From positions 62,001 to 126,000 of the forward strand of contig JAFZOI010000024.1 in NCBI GenBank assembly GCA_017550645.1: a stretch of 64,000 nucleotides of DNA, read 5' to 3'. The notes beneath the pieces were generated by a model that searched no databases, had not been told where the DNA came from, and was given only the letters and a program-made list of their open reading frames with translations. Below are positions 35,742 through 44,507 of this stretch, piece after piece (position 1 is the stretch's first letter; each line of letters opens with the position of its first letter). The translations under genes and the position numbers were made by a program. This stretch comes from Oscillospiraceae bacterium (GTDB lineage: Bacteria > Bacillota > Clostridia > Oscillospirales > Oscillospiraceae).

Positions 35742-36362
35742 ATGAAGGTCATACTCGTCAACGGCAGCCCGCACGAGAAGGGCTGCACTTACACAGCGCT
35801 TTGCGAGGTCGAAAAAACGCTCCGCGAAGAAGGTATCGATACAGAGATCTTCTGGGTAGGCAAGGAGCCCATCTCCGGCTGTCAGGGCTGCGGAGGATGC
35901 TTCCGCGGAGGCGGCTGCGTCATCAAGGACAGAGTCGCCGACTTTGACGCGATAGCCGGTTCCGCCGACGGCTTCATTTTCGGAACGCCCGTGCACTTCG
36001 CATCGGCTTCCGGCGCGATCACGTCCTTTATGGACCGCGTCTTTTATTCCTGCGGGCGCAAGCTCACTCTCAAGCCCGGCGCGTGCGTCGTCTCCGCGCG
36101 CCGCGCGGGAACGACCGCGACCTTCGATCAGATGATCAAATACATGACCATCTGCCAGATGCCCGTCATCTCGTCGTCCTACTGGAACATGGTCCACGGC
36201 CGCACGCCGGAGGACGTCGCGCAGGACCTCGAAGGTCTCGCCGTCATGCGCCAGCTCGGGCGCAACATGGCATGGTTCCTCAAGCTCAGGGAGGCCGGCG
36301 AGAAGGCCGGCATAGGCCTCCCGAAGCAGGAGCAGCGCGTCTTCACGAACTTCATCCGCTGA
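35742..36362 (+). CDS. Flavodoxin-family NAD(P)H oxidoreductase
   Basis: 206-residue FMN protein. MKVILVNGSPHEKGCTYTALCEV carries the phosphate loop GSPHEKGCT, and CQGCGGCFRGGGCVIKD (about 47-63) is the cysteine motif of the iron-sulfur flavoprotein/NADPH-dependent FMN reductase group; FGTPVHFASASG is the second flavin loop. Start follows AAAGGAG. Sits 23 bases after the SmsB-like gene, so it could be in the same operon; related to the flavodoxin-like gene at 1199 but clearly distinct. Confidence 0.85.
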   Translation: MKVILVNGSPHEKGCTYTALCEVEKTLREEGIDTEIFWVGKEPISGCQGCGGCFRGGGCVIKDRVADFDAIAGSADGFIFGTPVHFASASGAITSFMDRVFYSCGRKLTLKPGACVVSARRAGTTATFDQMIKYMTICQMPVISSSYWNMVHGRTPEDVAQDLEGLAVMRQLGRNMAWFLKLREAGEKAGIGLPKQEQRVFTNFIR

Positions 36363-36374
36363 CCGGAGATACTT

Positions 36375-37040
36375 ATGTCCTCACTTGACCTCTCCCGCTC
36401 GACGGTTCTTGAGTCGGACGGGCTGAAAGTCTGCATATGTCCAAACGGCGGGCGCGCGCTCTACGCCATAGGCGGAGAGCGCGAGGCCCGCTCGCTTTGC
36501 TCCGCCCTCGGAGAGGGCGTCTCCCTTGTTTTGATAGACGGTATCGATTGGGAACGCGACCTTTCCCCGTGGCCGGCGCCGCGCGCTTTTAAGAGCGGGA
36601 GCGACTTCGGCGGAAAGGCGGACGAACTCATCGAAAAGCTCGGGCGCATCGTCTCCCTCTGCGAGGACGTCACCGGCCCGCAGGAACTGCGCGGCATAGC
36701 GGGCTACTCGCTCGGCGGGCTCTTCGCGCTCTACAGCATCTACAAAACGGATATATTCGCCCGCGCCGCCTCCGTCTCCGGCTCGCTCTGGTTCGACGGC
36801 TTTACGGACTTCATGGCCGCGAACTCCCCGCACGCCGAGCGGGTCTACCTCTCGCTCGGAGACCGGGAAAAGCACGCCCGCAGCCCGCGCCTCGGCTGCG
36901 TAGAGGACAGGACGAGGCTCGCCTGCGAGCTCCTTCGCGCGGCGGGCGTCGAGGTCGTCTTCGAGATGAACTCCGGCGGGCATTTCAACGGGCCCGGCGA
37001 GCGGCTCGAAAAGGGCGCGAAGGCTCTCATGGCTCCGTAA
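36375..37040 (+). CDS. Alpha/beta-hydrolase-fold esterase-like protein
   Basis: 221 residues. The nucleophile elbow GYSLGG (about 115-120) is followed by a SGSLWFDGF strand; a candidate Asp/His pair is in SLGDREKHAR and NSGGHFNGPG near the C terminus, the layout of the esterase D/Fes-like putative esterases. Substrate unknown. GGAG lies nine bases before the ATG, and the gene starts 12 bases after the flavodoxin gene, so the two are probably co-translated. The stop codon lies within the terminator stem at 37031. Confidence 0.78.
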   Translation: MSSLDLSRSTVLESDGLKVCICPNGGRALYAIGGEREARSLCSALGEGVSLVLIDGIDWERDLSPWPAPRAFKSGSDFGGKADELIEKLGRIVSLCEDVTGPQELRGIAGYSLGGLFALYSIYKTDIFARAASVSGSLWFDGFTDFMAANSPHAERVYLSLGDREKHARSPRLGCVEDRTRLACELLRAAGVEVVFEMNSGGHFNGPGERLEKGAKALMAP

Positions 37041-37067
37041 ATAATCGTTGCCACGGAGCCTTTTTTG
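37031..37067 (+). terminator. Terminator of the esterase gene, overlapping the next promoter
   Basis: GGCTCCGT (37031-37038) and ACGGAGCC (37053-37060) followed by TTTTTT. The last codons and stop of the esterase gene form the left arm; the -35 of the next gene lies in the loop and right arm. Confidence 0.85.
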
Positions 37068-37076
37068 CTGTATAAT
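37048..37076 (+). promoter_or_regulatory. Promoter of the old-yellow-enzyme/MATE operon
   Basis: TTGCCA and TATAAT with a 17-base spacer that contains the upstream terminator's T-tract. Confidence 0.75.
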
Positions 37077-37132
37077 ATCTATTTGTAATTGCTCTGCGAA
37101 AAAACAAATCTTGATATAAGCGAGGTACCCCA

Positions 37133-39160
37133 ATGTACGAATCCTTATTCACCCCGCTGCGCGTCGGCGGAACGGAGCTGAAAAACCGCGTCGCGATGGT
37201 CGCAATGGGCGGCACCGCCCCCATCAACATGCATCAAATGACTTTCATCGAGAAGATCCGTCCCTTCTATCTCGAGCGTTGCAGGGGCAACGTCGGCCTC
37301 ATCATCCCCGGCGTGACCGGAGTCATCGAGGGGCGCAACCGCGGCGGCTTCAAAGAGGCCGAGGACATCTTCCGCGGGCCGATAGCCAAGCTCATGGATG
37401 AAGTCCACTCCTACGGCACGAAGTACTTCATGCAGCTCGGCGCCGGCTTCGGCCGCGCCATGTTCGCCATGCCAGAGCTCGACCCCGAACTCTGGCATCA
37501 GATAGCCGTCGCCCCGAGCGACGACATGCCGAACGTATGGGAGCCCGACATGAAGCACAGAGGCCTCACCCTCGACGAGATCGAGGACATCATCGAGGCC
37601 TACGGCAGGGCCGCGCTCATCTGCAAGGAGTCCGGCATGGACGGCGTCGAGATACACGCGGTGCACGAGGGATACCTCCTCGACCAGTTCACCGTCGCCA
37701 ACACCAACCACAGGCTCGACAGATACGGCGGGAGCTTGGAAAACAGGCTCCGCTTCCCCACCGACATCATTAAGGAGATAAAGCGCACCTGCGGCAAGGA
37801 CTTCACCGTCAGCGTCCGCTACTCCGTCACGAGCAAGATGCGCGGCTTCAATCAGGGCGCGCTGCCCGGCGAGCCGTACGTTGAGTTCGGCCGCTCCATG
37901 GAGGAGAGCCCCGCCGTCGCGCGAGCTCTCGTCGCCGCCGGCGCGGACATGCTCAACGCCGACAACGGCTCCTACGACGCCTGGTTCTGGGCTCATCCGC
38001 CGATGTACATGCCTCTTGCCTGCAATCTGCCCGAGGTCTCGTTTATAAAGCAGTTCGTCGACGTCCCCGTCTTCTGCGCAGGCCGCATGGAGACGCCGGA
38101 GATCGCCGACGAGGCCGTACGCTCCGGCAAGATAGACGGCATAGGCGTCGGCAGGCAGTTCCTCGCCGATCCCCTCTGGCTCAACAAGATACGCGAGGGC
38201 AACAAGGCCGACGTGCGTCCCTGTATCGCCTGCCATAACGGCTGCTTCGCCATGGCGCACCGCAGAGGCGTGGACTTCAAGCCCTTCAAGATGGCCCACT
38301 GCGCCATCAACCCGGCCTGCAACGAGGAGGAGAGCTATATCCTCAAGCCCGCCGAGACCAAGAAGAACGTCGCCGTCGTAGGCGGCGGCATCGGCGGCAT
38401 GGAGACGGCCCGTCTGCTCGCCCTGCGCGGGCACAAGGTCACCCTCTTCGAGAAGACCGGCGAGCTCGGCGGCGTGTTCATAGCGGCGGCCGCCCCCTCC
38501 TTCAAGGAAAAGGACAAGGAGCTCATCGCCTGGTACATAAAGCAGGTCAAGGACACCGGCGTCGACGTGCGCCTCAATACCGAGGCCGACGCCGAGACGC
38601 TCAAGGGCTTCGACGAGGTCGTCATTGCGACCGGCGCCTCCCCGCGTCAGCTCCCCATCCCCGGCTTCAACGGGCCGAAGGTCGTCGAGGCGACGCAGTA
38701 CCTGCGCGGCCGCGCCGAGGTCGGCGACAGGGTCGTCATCATCGGCGGCGGTCTGACCGGCTGCGAGATCGCCTACGACCTCGCGCTCAAGGGAAAGCAC
38801 CCCGTCATCGTCGAGATGCTCGACATGCTGCTCAAGGTCCCGGGCCTGAGCGCGGCGAACTACAACATGCTCTTCGAGATAATCCGCTACTATAACATGC
38901 CCGTCCACCTCAACACCGCCCTCGCCGCCATCGCCGAGGACGGCACCGTCTCCGTCAAGGGGCCGGACGGCAACATCTTCGAGATACCCGCCGACAACGT
39001 CATCCTCTCCGTCGGCTACGTCCCCTCCGCCCCGCTCGCCGAAGCGCTCAAGGCCGCCGGCATGGACGAAAAGAAGATACACGTCATCGGCGACGCGCAG
39101 AAGGTCGGCAACCTGCAGAGCGTTATCTACAACGCCTACGACGTGGCTTACGCCATCTGA
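37133..39160 (+). CDS. Old yellow enzyme-type Fe-S flavoprotein (2,4-dienoyl-CoA reductase family)
   Basis: 675 residues, the size of the FadH/trimethylamine dehydrogenase group. An N-terminal FMN TIM barrel (about 1-350: LFTPLRVGGTELKNRVAM, DGVEIHAVHEGYLLDQF, DRYGGSLENR, GIGVGRQFLADPLW) is followed by a [4Fe-4S] site CIACHNGCF with a fourth Cys in CAINPAC (about 363-395), then FAD (VVGGGIGGMETARLLALRGHKV split around residue 410) and NAD(P)-binding (IIGGGLTGCEIAYDLALKG, about 535) domains. Electrons go NAD(P)H to FAD to cluster to FMN. It would reduce an activated C=C bond; substrate not known. GAGGT precedes the ATG. The MATE gene follows after 3 bases, so import/export of the substrate or product may be linked. 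Confidence 0.92.
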   Translation: MYESLFTPLRVGGTELKNRVAMVAMGGTAPINMHQMTFIEKIRPFYLERCRGNVGLIIPGVTGVIEGRNRGGFKEAEDIFRGPIAKLMDEVHSYGTKYFMQLGAGFGRAMFAMPELDPELWHQIAVAPSDDMPNVWEPDMKHRGLTLDEIEDIIEAYGRAALICKESGMDGVEIHAVHEGYLLDQFTVANTNHRLDRYGGSLENRLRFPTDIIKEIKRTCGKDFTVSVRYSVTSKMRGFNQGALPGEPYVEFGRSMEESPAVARALVAAGADMLNADNGSYDAWFWAHPPMYMPLACNLPEVSFIKQFVDVPVFCAGRMETPEIADEAVRSGKIDGIGVGRQFLADPLWLNKIREGNKADVRPCIACHNGCFAMAHRRGVDFKPFKMAHCAINPACNEEESYILKPAETKKNVAVVGGGIGGMETARLLALRGHKVTLFEKTGELGGVFIAAAAPSFKEKDKELIAWYIKQVKDTGVDVRLNTEADAETLKGFDEVVIATGASPRQLPIPGFNGPKVVEATQYLRGRAEVGDRVVIIGGGLTGCEIAYDLALKGKHPVIVEMLDMLLKVPGLSAANYNMLFEIIRYYNMPVHLNTALAAIAEDGTVSVKGPDGNIFEIPADNVILSVGYVPSAPLAEALKAAGMDEKKIHVIGDAQKVGNLQSVIYNAYDVAYAI

Positions 39161-39163
39161 ACC

Positions 39164-40552
39164 ATGGCTCGCGAGATCATAAACGATCTTACAACGGGCA
39201 ACGTCACCAAGAAGCTCATACGCTTCGCGCTGCCCTTCATGCTATCGACGCTGCTGCAGACGGCGTACGCGATGGTCGACATGATCATCGTCGGACGCGT
39301 CGTCGGCGCGCCAGGGCTCTCCGCCGTCGGCATGTCGTCGCAGATATCATGGCTCGCGACGGCGCTGTGCATCGGCTTTTCCAACGGCGGGCAGATAATC
39401 ATCTCGCAGCTCATAGGCGCGGGAAAGAAAGACGAGCTCAACCGCACGATAGGCACGGTCACGACCCTCGTCTTCATCGCGGCCGTTCTCATCTCCGTGC
39501 TCGGCATCGTCTTCAGGAAGCCTCTGCTGACCGTCATGAGCGCGCCGGAGGAGTCCTTCGACCGCGCGGCGACGTATCTGCTCATCGTCTTCGCGGGCAT
39601 GATCTTCACCTTCGGGTATAACCTCGTCTCCGCGCTCTTCCGCGGCATGGGCGACTCGCGCCATCCGCTCATATTCGTCGCCATAGCGGCCGTGACGAAT
39701 CTCATCCTCGACTATATCTTCGTCGCGATCTTCAAATGGGACGTCGCGGGCGCCGCCGTCGCCACGATAGCCGGTCAGGCCGTCTCGTTTATATGCTCGG
39801 CGGTCTATCTGCTCAGGCACAGGGAGCAGTTCGGCTTTGATTTCAAGGCCGAGAGCTTCCGCATCGACCCTGAGCGCTTCAAGACGCTCGTCAAGCTCGG
39901 CATCCCCTTCGCGCTCAATAACGCCGCCGTCACGATCTCAATGCTCTTCGTCAACAAGTTCATCAATCAGTACGGCGTCGTGGCCTCCGCCACGTTCGCG
40001 ACCGGCACGAAGATAGAGCAGATCCCCTGGATAGTCGGCGCGGGCGTCATGATGGGCTGCACGACGATGATAGGGCAGAATATGGGCGCGGGGAAGGTCG
40101 ACCGCATGAAGAAGACCGTCCGCGTCGGCGTCGTGCTCTGCGCCATCACGGCGGTCGTGTTCATCGCGCTTTTCAGGCTCTTCCCGCGGCAGATATACCA
40201 GCTCTTCATGGCCAAGAGCAGCGATAACTATGAAGAAGTGCTCGATATGGCTCCGCTTTTCCTCAAGGCGCTGTCCTTCGCGCTTCCGGCGACGTGTCTG
40301 ATGTGTCCGTACCACGCCTTTGCCTCCGGCATAGGAAACGCCACTCTCGTCATGATAACGGCGCTGCTCGACGGCTTCGTCAGCCGCATCGTCATAAGCC
40401 TGCTGCTGGCCAAGGTCTTCGGTCTCGGGCTCTACGGGTGGTTCCTCGGCTACGGGCTCGCGGCCTACGTCAACACGATAATCTGCATGATATACTATTA
40501 CAGTGGGGTTTGGAAAAAGCGCAAAGCTGTCTTCGAATCTTTCTCCAAATAA
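39164..40552 (+). CDS. MATE family efflux transporter
   Basis: 462-residue membrane protein with the twelve-segment MATE pattern: KLIRFALPFMLSTLLQTAYAMVDMIIVGRVVGAPGLSAVGMSSQISW in the first repeat and FALNNAAVTISMLFVNKFINQYGVVASATFATGTKIEQIPW in the second. DinF/NorM-like cation-coupled exporter; substrate unknown. It starts 3 bases after the old-yellow-enzyme stop with no clear binding site of its own, so translation is probably coupled. Confidence 0.93.
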   Translation: MAREIINDLTTGNVTKKLIRFALPFMLSTLLQTAYAMVDMIIVGRVVGAPGLSAVGMSSQISWLATALCIGFSNGGQIIISQLIGAGKKDELNRTIGTVTTLVFIAAVLISVLGIVFRKPLLTVMSAPEESFDRAATYLLIVFAGMIFTFGYNLVSALFRGMGDSRHPLIFVAIAAVTNLILDYIFVAIFKWDVAGAAVATIAGQAVSFICSAVYLLRHREQFGFDFKAESFRIDPERFKTLVKLGIPFALNNAAVTISMLFVNKFINQYGVVASATFATGTKIEQIPWIVGAGVMMGCTTMIGQNMGAGKVDRMKKTVRVGVVLCAITAVVFIALFRLFPRQIYQLFMAKSSDNYEEVLDMAPLFLKALSFALPATCLMCPYHAFASGIGNATLVMITALLDGFVSRIVISLLLAKVFGLGLYGWFLGYGLAAYVNTIICMIYYYSGVWKKRKAVFESFSK

Positions 40553-40553
40553 G

Positions 40554-40587
40554 AAAAGACCCGGTCCGAGGACCGGGTCTTTTTGTG
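40554..40587. terminator. Terminator between MATE and aldo/keto reductase genes
   Basis: AAAAGACCCGGTCC and GGACCGGGTCTTTTT stem with GA loop, convergent genes on both sides. Confidence 0.9.
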
Positions 40588-40596
40588 CCGCAGGTC

Positions 40597-41703
40597 TTAA
40601 GCAAAGAGCTCCGCGGCTTTTTTCAGCTCGTCCGGTACGGCGATATGCTGCGGGCAGACGCTCTCGCAGGCGCCGCATCCGACGCACTCGTCGGCCTTGC
40701 CGCCGAGCCGCGTCTCCCATCCGTAATTGCTCTTGGCCGCGGCGAGGTCGCCGTAGGTCATATAGCGGTTGAGCGCCTCGAATATCTGCGGTATCTTTAC
40801 TCCCATCGGGCAGTCCTTGACGCAGTAGCGGCAGCCCGTGCAGGGCACTCCCCTGCTCTGCGCGAGGATATCGCGCACGCGCTCTATAGCCTCATACTCG
40901 GCGTCGGAGAGCGGCTTGAAATCGCGCATGAAGGAGACGTTGTTTTCCATCTGCTCGACGTTCGACATGCCGGAGAGGACGGTTATTATTCCCTCCTGCG
41001 AAGCGGCGAAGCGGACGGCCCACGAGGCCTGCGAGGCCTCCGGATCGACAGAGCGAAGTATCTCCGCGGCCTTCTCGGGCAGCTTTGCGAGCAGACCGCC
41101 CTTGACGGGTTCCATGACGATGACCTTCTTCCCGTGAGCGCGCGCGACTTCGAGGCAGCGGCGCGACTGCACGGCGTTGTCCTCCCAGTCGGCGTAGTTT
41201 ATCTGGAGCTGGACGAATTCCGCCTCCGGGTGCTTATTCAGTATCTCGTCGAGCAGGTCGGCGCGATCGTGGAACGAAAAGCCGACGCGCTTGACGAGCC
41301 CCTTGTCCTTGAGCTCTTTGGCAAAATCCCAGATTCCGAATCGCTCGAAGGATTCCTCCCTGCCGTCGCCGAGGTTGTGGAGCAGATAGAAGTCGAAATA
41401 TCCCGCTCCCGTCCTTCGAAGGGACGTCCAGAACATCTCCCTTGCGTCCTCGGCGGTCTTGGCTCCCGCCCATGCGGGAAGCTTCGTCGCAAAATAGAAG
41501 CTCTCGCGCGGATAGCGGTCGATGATCGCGATCTTGGCGGCCTCCTCCGACTTTCCCGCGTCGTAGCCGTACGCGGTATCGAAATAGTTGAATCCGTTTT
41601 CCATGAAAATATCGACCATGCGCTTGAACTGCTCGACGTCTATCTCCCCGTCGAGCTTCGGAAGGCGCATAAGGCCGAATCCGAGCTTTTTGACGTTCTC
41701 CAT
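40597..41703 (-). CDS. Aldo/keto reductase with C-terminal ferredoxin-like Fe-S domain
   Basis: 368 residues. The AKR barrel contains NYFDTAYGYDAGKSEE (catalytic Asp and Tyr), FATKLP (Lys) and FDFYLLHNL (His), all four active-site residues. The C-terminal 60 residues carry CTGCRYCVKDCPMGV and CVGCGACESVCPQHI, two four-cysteine motifs for 4Fe-4S clusters, typical of the ferredoxin-type AKRs of anaerobes. Start at 41703 follows AAGGAG; the open frame upstream is out of family. Probably takes electrons from ferredoxin or NAD(P)H; substrate unknown. Confidence 0.93.
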   Translation of the reverse strand: MENVKKLGFGLMRLPKLDGEIDVEQFKRMVDIFMENGFNYFDTAYGYDAGKSEEAAKIAIIDRYPRESFYFATKLPAWAGAKTAEDAREMFWTSLRRTGAGYFDFYLLHNLGDGREESFERFGIWDFAKELKDKGLVKRVGFSFHDRADLLDEILNKHPEAEFVQLQINYADWEDNAVQSRRCLEVARAHGKKVIVMEPVKGGLLAKLPEKAAEILRSVDPEASQASWAVRFAASQEGIITVLSGMSNVEQMENNVSFMRDFKPLSDAEYEAIERVRDILAQSRGVPCTGCRYCVKDCPMGVKIPQIFEALNRYMTYGDLAAAKSNYGWETRLGGKADECVGCGACESVCPQHIAVPDELKKAAELFA

Positions 41704-41755
41704 TCGCTTTCTCCTTCCGTGATCGTATTCCTTCCGCTTAATAAGAGGTGTATTT

Positions 41756-42265
41756 ATGAGATTGTTTGTCGCTTTCGTGTTTACGGACGAGTTCCGCGCC
41801 GAGCTCGTCAAGGCCGAGCGCGCGCTGCGCGGGCTCGGCGTGACCGGGGGCTTCACGCGCCCGGAAAACCTGCATCTGACGCTCGCCTTCATAGGCGAGA
41901 CGAACAGGGTCGACGAGGTCAAGGCGGCGCTCGATACGCTCGAATTAGCGCCCGTCGGACTCGAGCTCGAGGGGATGGGTCGCTTCGGCGACACGATATG
42001 GGCCGGCGTCCGCCCGACGCGGGAGCTCCGCGCCGCAGCAGACGCTGTCGCGAAGGCGCTCTTCGCCTCCGGAGCGGGCTTCAAGCTCGAAAAGCGGGAC
42101 TTCACGCCCCATGTCACGCTCGTGCGGCGCGCAAAGCCCGCGGACACGCCGCCATATTGGCCAGAGCCCGTCTCGATGACGGCGGAGCGCGTCTATCTTC
42201 TGAGCTCTGCTGTTGAAAACGGGCGCCGCGTATATACGGAGATACATGCGCGGCGCCTCGGATAA
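41756..42265 (+). CDS. thpR: RNA 2',3'-cyclic phosphodiesterase
   Basis: 169-residue 2H phosphoesterase. The two HxTx catalytic motifs are HLTL (about 39-42) and HVTL (about 120-123), at normal spacing; MRLFVAFVFTDEF is the family N terminus. Opens 2',3'-cyclic phosphate RNA ends to 2'-phosphates in vitro. AGAGGTG precedes the ATG. Divergent from the aldo/keto reductase gene. Confidence 0.93.
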   Translation: MRLFVAFVFTDEFRAELVKAERALRGLGVTGGFTRPENLHLTLAFIGETNRVDEVKAALDTLELAPVGLELEGMGRFGDTIWAGVRPTRELRAAADAVAKALFASGAGFKLEKRDFTPHVTLVRRAKPADTPPYWPEPVSMTAERVYLLSSAVENGRRVYTEIHARRLG

Positions 42266-42271
42266 CGTTTT

Positions 42272-42769
42272 TTACTTGGTCGGACGGAGCATTTTCTGCA
42301 TCAGCAGCTGATCGTGGAACGCGCCGTGCTTCCAGCCCATCTCGCGGAAAACGCCGACCTTCTCGAATCCGAAGGACTCATGGAAGGCCTCGCTCGCGTC
42401 GTTCGGCAGCGAGAGGAGCGCGACGGCGGTGTGGTAGCCGCGCTTGACGAGCTCGTCGAGCAAGACGGCGTACATGGCGCGCGCGGCGCCGAGGCGGCGT
42501 TTGTCCTGACGGACGTAGACCGACATGGAGACGCTGTATTCGTATGCGGCGCGCTCCCCGGCGCGGGAGGCGTAGGCGTAGCCTATGACCTCGCCCTCAT
42601 CCTCGCAGACGACGTAGGGGTATCTCTCCGTCGTCTTTTTTATGCGCTCGGCAAACTGCTCCGGAGTCGGCGGAACGGTCTCGTAGGTTATGTCCGTGTC
42701 GAGGACGTAGGGCCTGTATATCTCGCTGATAGCGGCGGCGTCCTCAAGCCTTACTTCGCGTACGGTCAT
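42272..42769 (-). CDS. GNAT acetyltransferase (phosphinothricin acetyltransferase-like)
   Basis: 165 residues. TVREVRLEDAAAISEIYRPYVLDTDITYETVPPTPEQF is typical of the Pat/YwnH branch; acetyl-CoA binding in QDKRRLGAARAMYAVLLDELVKRG, followed by NDASEAFHESFGFEKVGVFREMGWKHGAFHDQ. Acts on an amino group of a small molecule, substrate uncertain. The ATG at 42769 lies two bases after the lipoprotein gene stop without its own strong binding site; the longer frame is read through that gene, so coupling is likely. Confidence 0.88.
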   Translation of the reverse strand: MTVREVRLEDAAAISEIYRPYVLDTDITYETVPPTPEQFAERIKKTTERYPYVVCEDEGEVIGYAYASRAGERAAYEYSVSMSVYVRQDKRRLGAARAMYAVLLDELVKRGYHTAVALLSLPNDASEAFHESFGFEKVGVFREMGWKHGAFHDQLLMQKMLRPTK

Positions 42770-42771
42770 GG

Positions 42772-44238
42772 TCAGTCGATGACGAGTTCGCCGTAATACG
42801 CGGCGCTCTCGAGGGATCTGAACGACGGCGCGTCGAAGAGGCATGAATAGAAATACATGGCAGAATTCTCGTCTATGTAGACCATGTTGCCGACGAGGAA
42901 GCTGAACTCGCAGCCGTAGAACGTTACCTCGCTGTTCCAGGCCTCGAACATGTCGTACTCGCCGCAGGCGGTAAACTCCGTCCCGGAGCAGACGACGTCG
43001 GAGCCAGACGCGATGAGGCAGCCGTATGTGCAGTCGTGCACCTTCCCGCCTATGAGCCAGACGTTCGTGGAATCTACAGCTTCAAGAGCGTAGGCGCCGC
43101 AGCCGTAGAGGTCGCAGTCCTTGATGTCGACGCCGCTGCAGTCGATCAGGTCGACGACGTTGCCTGCGCAGACGCCGTCCATGAGGGTATGGCCGATAGA
43201 GAGGTCAAACAGACCCACCATGTCGCAGTTGACGAAATTGAGCACGGTCGCGTGGCGAGGCTCGCAGACTATCTTCGCGGGGGCGTTGGAATACTTCGAG
43301 ACGAAGCAGAGGTTGGAGTAACCGAAGATCATCAGCTCGTCGCCCTCGAGCGCGTCGCGGCGGTAGCAGTGGCCGGTCTGGGGATATTCGGGGTAGTACT
43401 CGATGCGGTTCTTGCCGAGCCACTCGGTGAGGTTATACTCGCCGGGCAGGAGCACTATCGTCGTATTGTCGGCGATGGCGGCCATGAGTTCGTCGACCGT
43501 CCCGACCTCGACGACGTTGTCCGAAAGCATGTAGGGATCGGTCCTCATCTTCGCGGCGGCGCCGGAGCGCGGGTCGATGCGGTAGGTCGCGAGGGTGCTC
43601 TCAAAGGTCATCTCGACGGCGTAGTCAACGTACAAGAGCTCGCAGGGCCAGTAATCGTCGACGAGGTAATCGTACTTGGCGATGGTCTCGCCGTACTTAT
43701 TGACGACCATGAGGTCGGGCCCGAAGTAGCCGCATATGTAGAGATTATCGTCTATATCCAGATCGAAGTTCGCTGACGCGCCGCCGAATTCGGTGTTGCG
43801 CCAGAGCTCGCGGCCCGCGTAGCTCCCCTCGACGCCTACGCAGACTATATCGCCGTCGACGAGGAGCAGGTAGCCCGTCTCGATGAGGCCTATCGCCTGC
43901 AGGTTGTCGAGCTGGGCGACGTAGACCTTTCCGGTCTCGTAGGTCCAGACCTCGTCCCCCGCCTCGTTGTAAGCGTGCAGGATGCCGATGGCGCTCGCGT
44001 CTCTGCCGTCGGCTATTTCCTCGAGCTCGAAGGACACGGCGGTCAGGTCCGGCGCGGGAGTCGCGCTCGGCTCGGGCTCCGGCGTCTTGGTCGGAGCGGC
44101 CGTCGGCTTCGCGGTCGGCGCGGGAGCCGCAGTCGGCTCCGCGGTGGGCTCGGCCGTCGGGGCCGGAAGTATATTCGCGCATCCGGCGAGCGAAACGAGC
44201 AGGACGGCGGCGATAAGGAAAGCAATGATACGCTTCAC
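42772..44238 (-). CDS. Lipoprotein with Pro/Thr/Ala linker and beta-helix-like domain
   Basis: 488-residue exported lipoprotein: signal MKRIIAFLIAAVLLVSLAGC with lipobox LAGC (Cys20), then a repetitive linker of PTAEPTAAP units (about 26-65), a beta-rich domain (about 70-235) and a right-handed parallel beta-helix-like part (about 245-470) with strand repeats such as NCDMVGLFDLSIGH, CSGVDIKDCDLYGCGAYALEA and TNVWLIGGKVHDCTYGCLI. Such domains occur in polysaccharide lyases and surface proteins, but no catalytic residues can be assigned. The start is GTG at 44238 with GGAGGT seven bases upstream. Confidence 0.8.
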   Translation of the reverse strand: MKRIIAFLIAAVLLVSLAGCANILPAPTAEPTAEPTAAPAPTAKPTAAPTKTPEPEPSATPAPDLTAVSFELEEIADGRDASAIGILHAYNEAGDEVWTYETGKVYVAQLDNLQAIGLIETGYLLLVDGDIVCVGVEGSYAGRELWRNTEFGGASANFDLDIDDNLYICGYFGPDLMVVNKYGETIAKYDYLVDDYWPCELLYVDYAVEMTFESTLATYRIDPRSGAAAKMRTDPYMLSDNVVEVGTVDELMAAIADNTTIVLLPGEYNLTEWLGKNRIEYYPEYPQTGHCYRRDALEGDELMIFGYSNLCFVSKYSNAPAKIVCEPRHATVLNFVNCDMVGLFDLSIGHTLMDGVCAGNVVDLIDCSGVDIKDCDLYGCGAYALEAVDSTNVWLIGGKVHDCTYGCLIASGSDVVCSGTEFTACGEYDMFEAWNSEVTFYGCEFSFLVGNMVYIDENSAMYFYSCLFDAPSFRSLESAAYYGELVID

Positions 44239-44397
44239 GGAAATTACCTCCGTATAAATAATAGTAAAACTATGAGTATTTTACCAAAATTATGCCTGTT
44301 CGTCAAGATTCGCGCCCTTTCGCCGCGCGCCGTTTTCCGCTGGACATTTGATAATAAAGCTGTTATTATACTTTAGTCGGGCCGGGCCCGATACCGG

Positions 44398-44473
44398 CCG
44401 GGTGTAGCGCAGTTGGTAGCGCGGGTGCTTTGGGAGCATCAGGCCGTGGGTTCGAATCCCGCCACTCGGACCA
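44398..44473 (+). tRNA. tRNA-Pro (anticodon TGG)
   Basis: Acceptor CCGGGTG pairs with CACTCGG; D-arm GCGCAGTTGGTAGCGC; anticodon stem GATGC-type GGTGC/GCATC with loop TTTGGGA (anticodon TGG); T-arm GTGGGTTCGAATCCCGC; encoded CCA. 76 bases. Its 3' half is duplicated at 44780. Confidence 0.95.
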
Positions 44474-44507
44474 TCGTCGTCGCGGACTTCATATCGTTCG
44501 CGACGAC
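44443..44507 (+). repeat. Direct repeat copy 1 (tRNA-Pro 3' half plus terminator hairpin)
   Basis: 65 bases from GCCGTGGGTTCG through the tRNA 3' end and the hairpin GTCGTCGCG/CGCGACGAC. Identical to 44780-44844. The hairpin plus following TTTTCTTTTT terminates the tRNA. Confidence 0.93.

Noticed and set aside
40294..42216. 640-residue plus-strand ORF spanning MATE end and aldo/keto reductase
   Set aside because: Covers the convergent terminator and lies antisense to a complete ferredoxin-type aldo/keto reductase.
42272..42844. Longer start for the GNAT gene at 42844
   Set aside because: The extra 25 residues are read in another frame of the lipoprotein gene and lie outside the GNAT domain.
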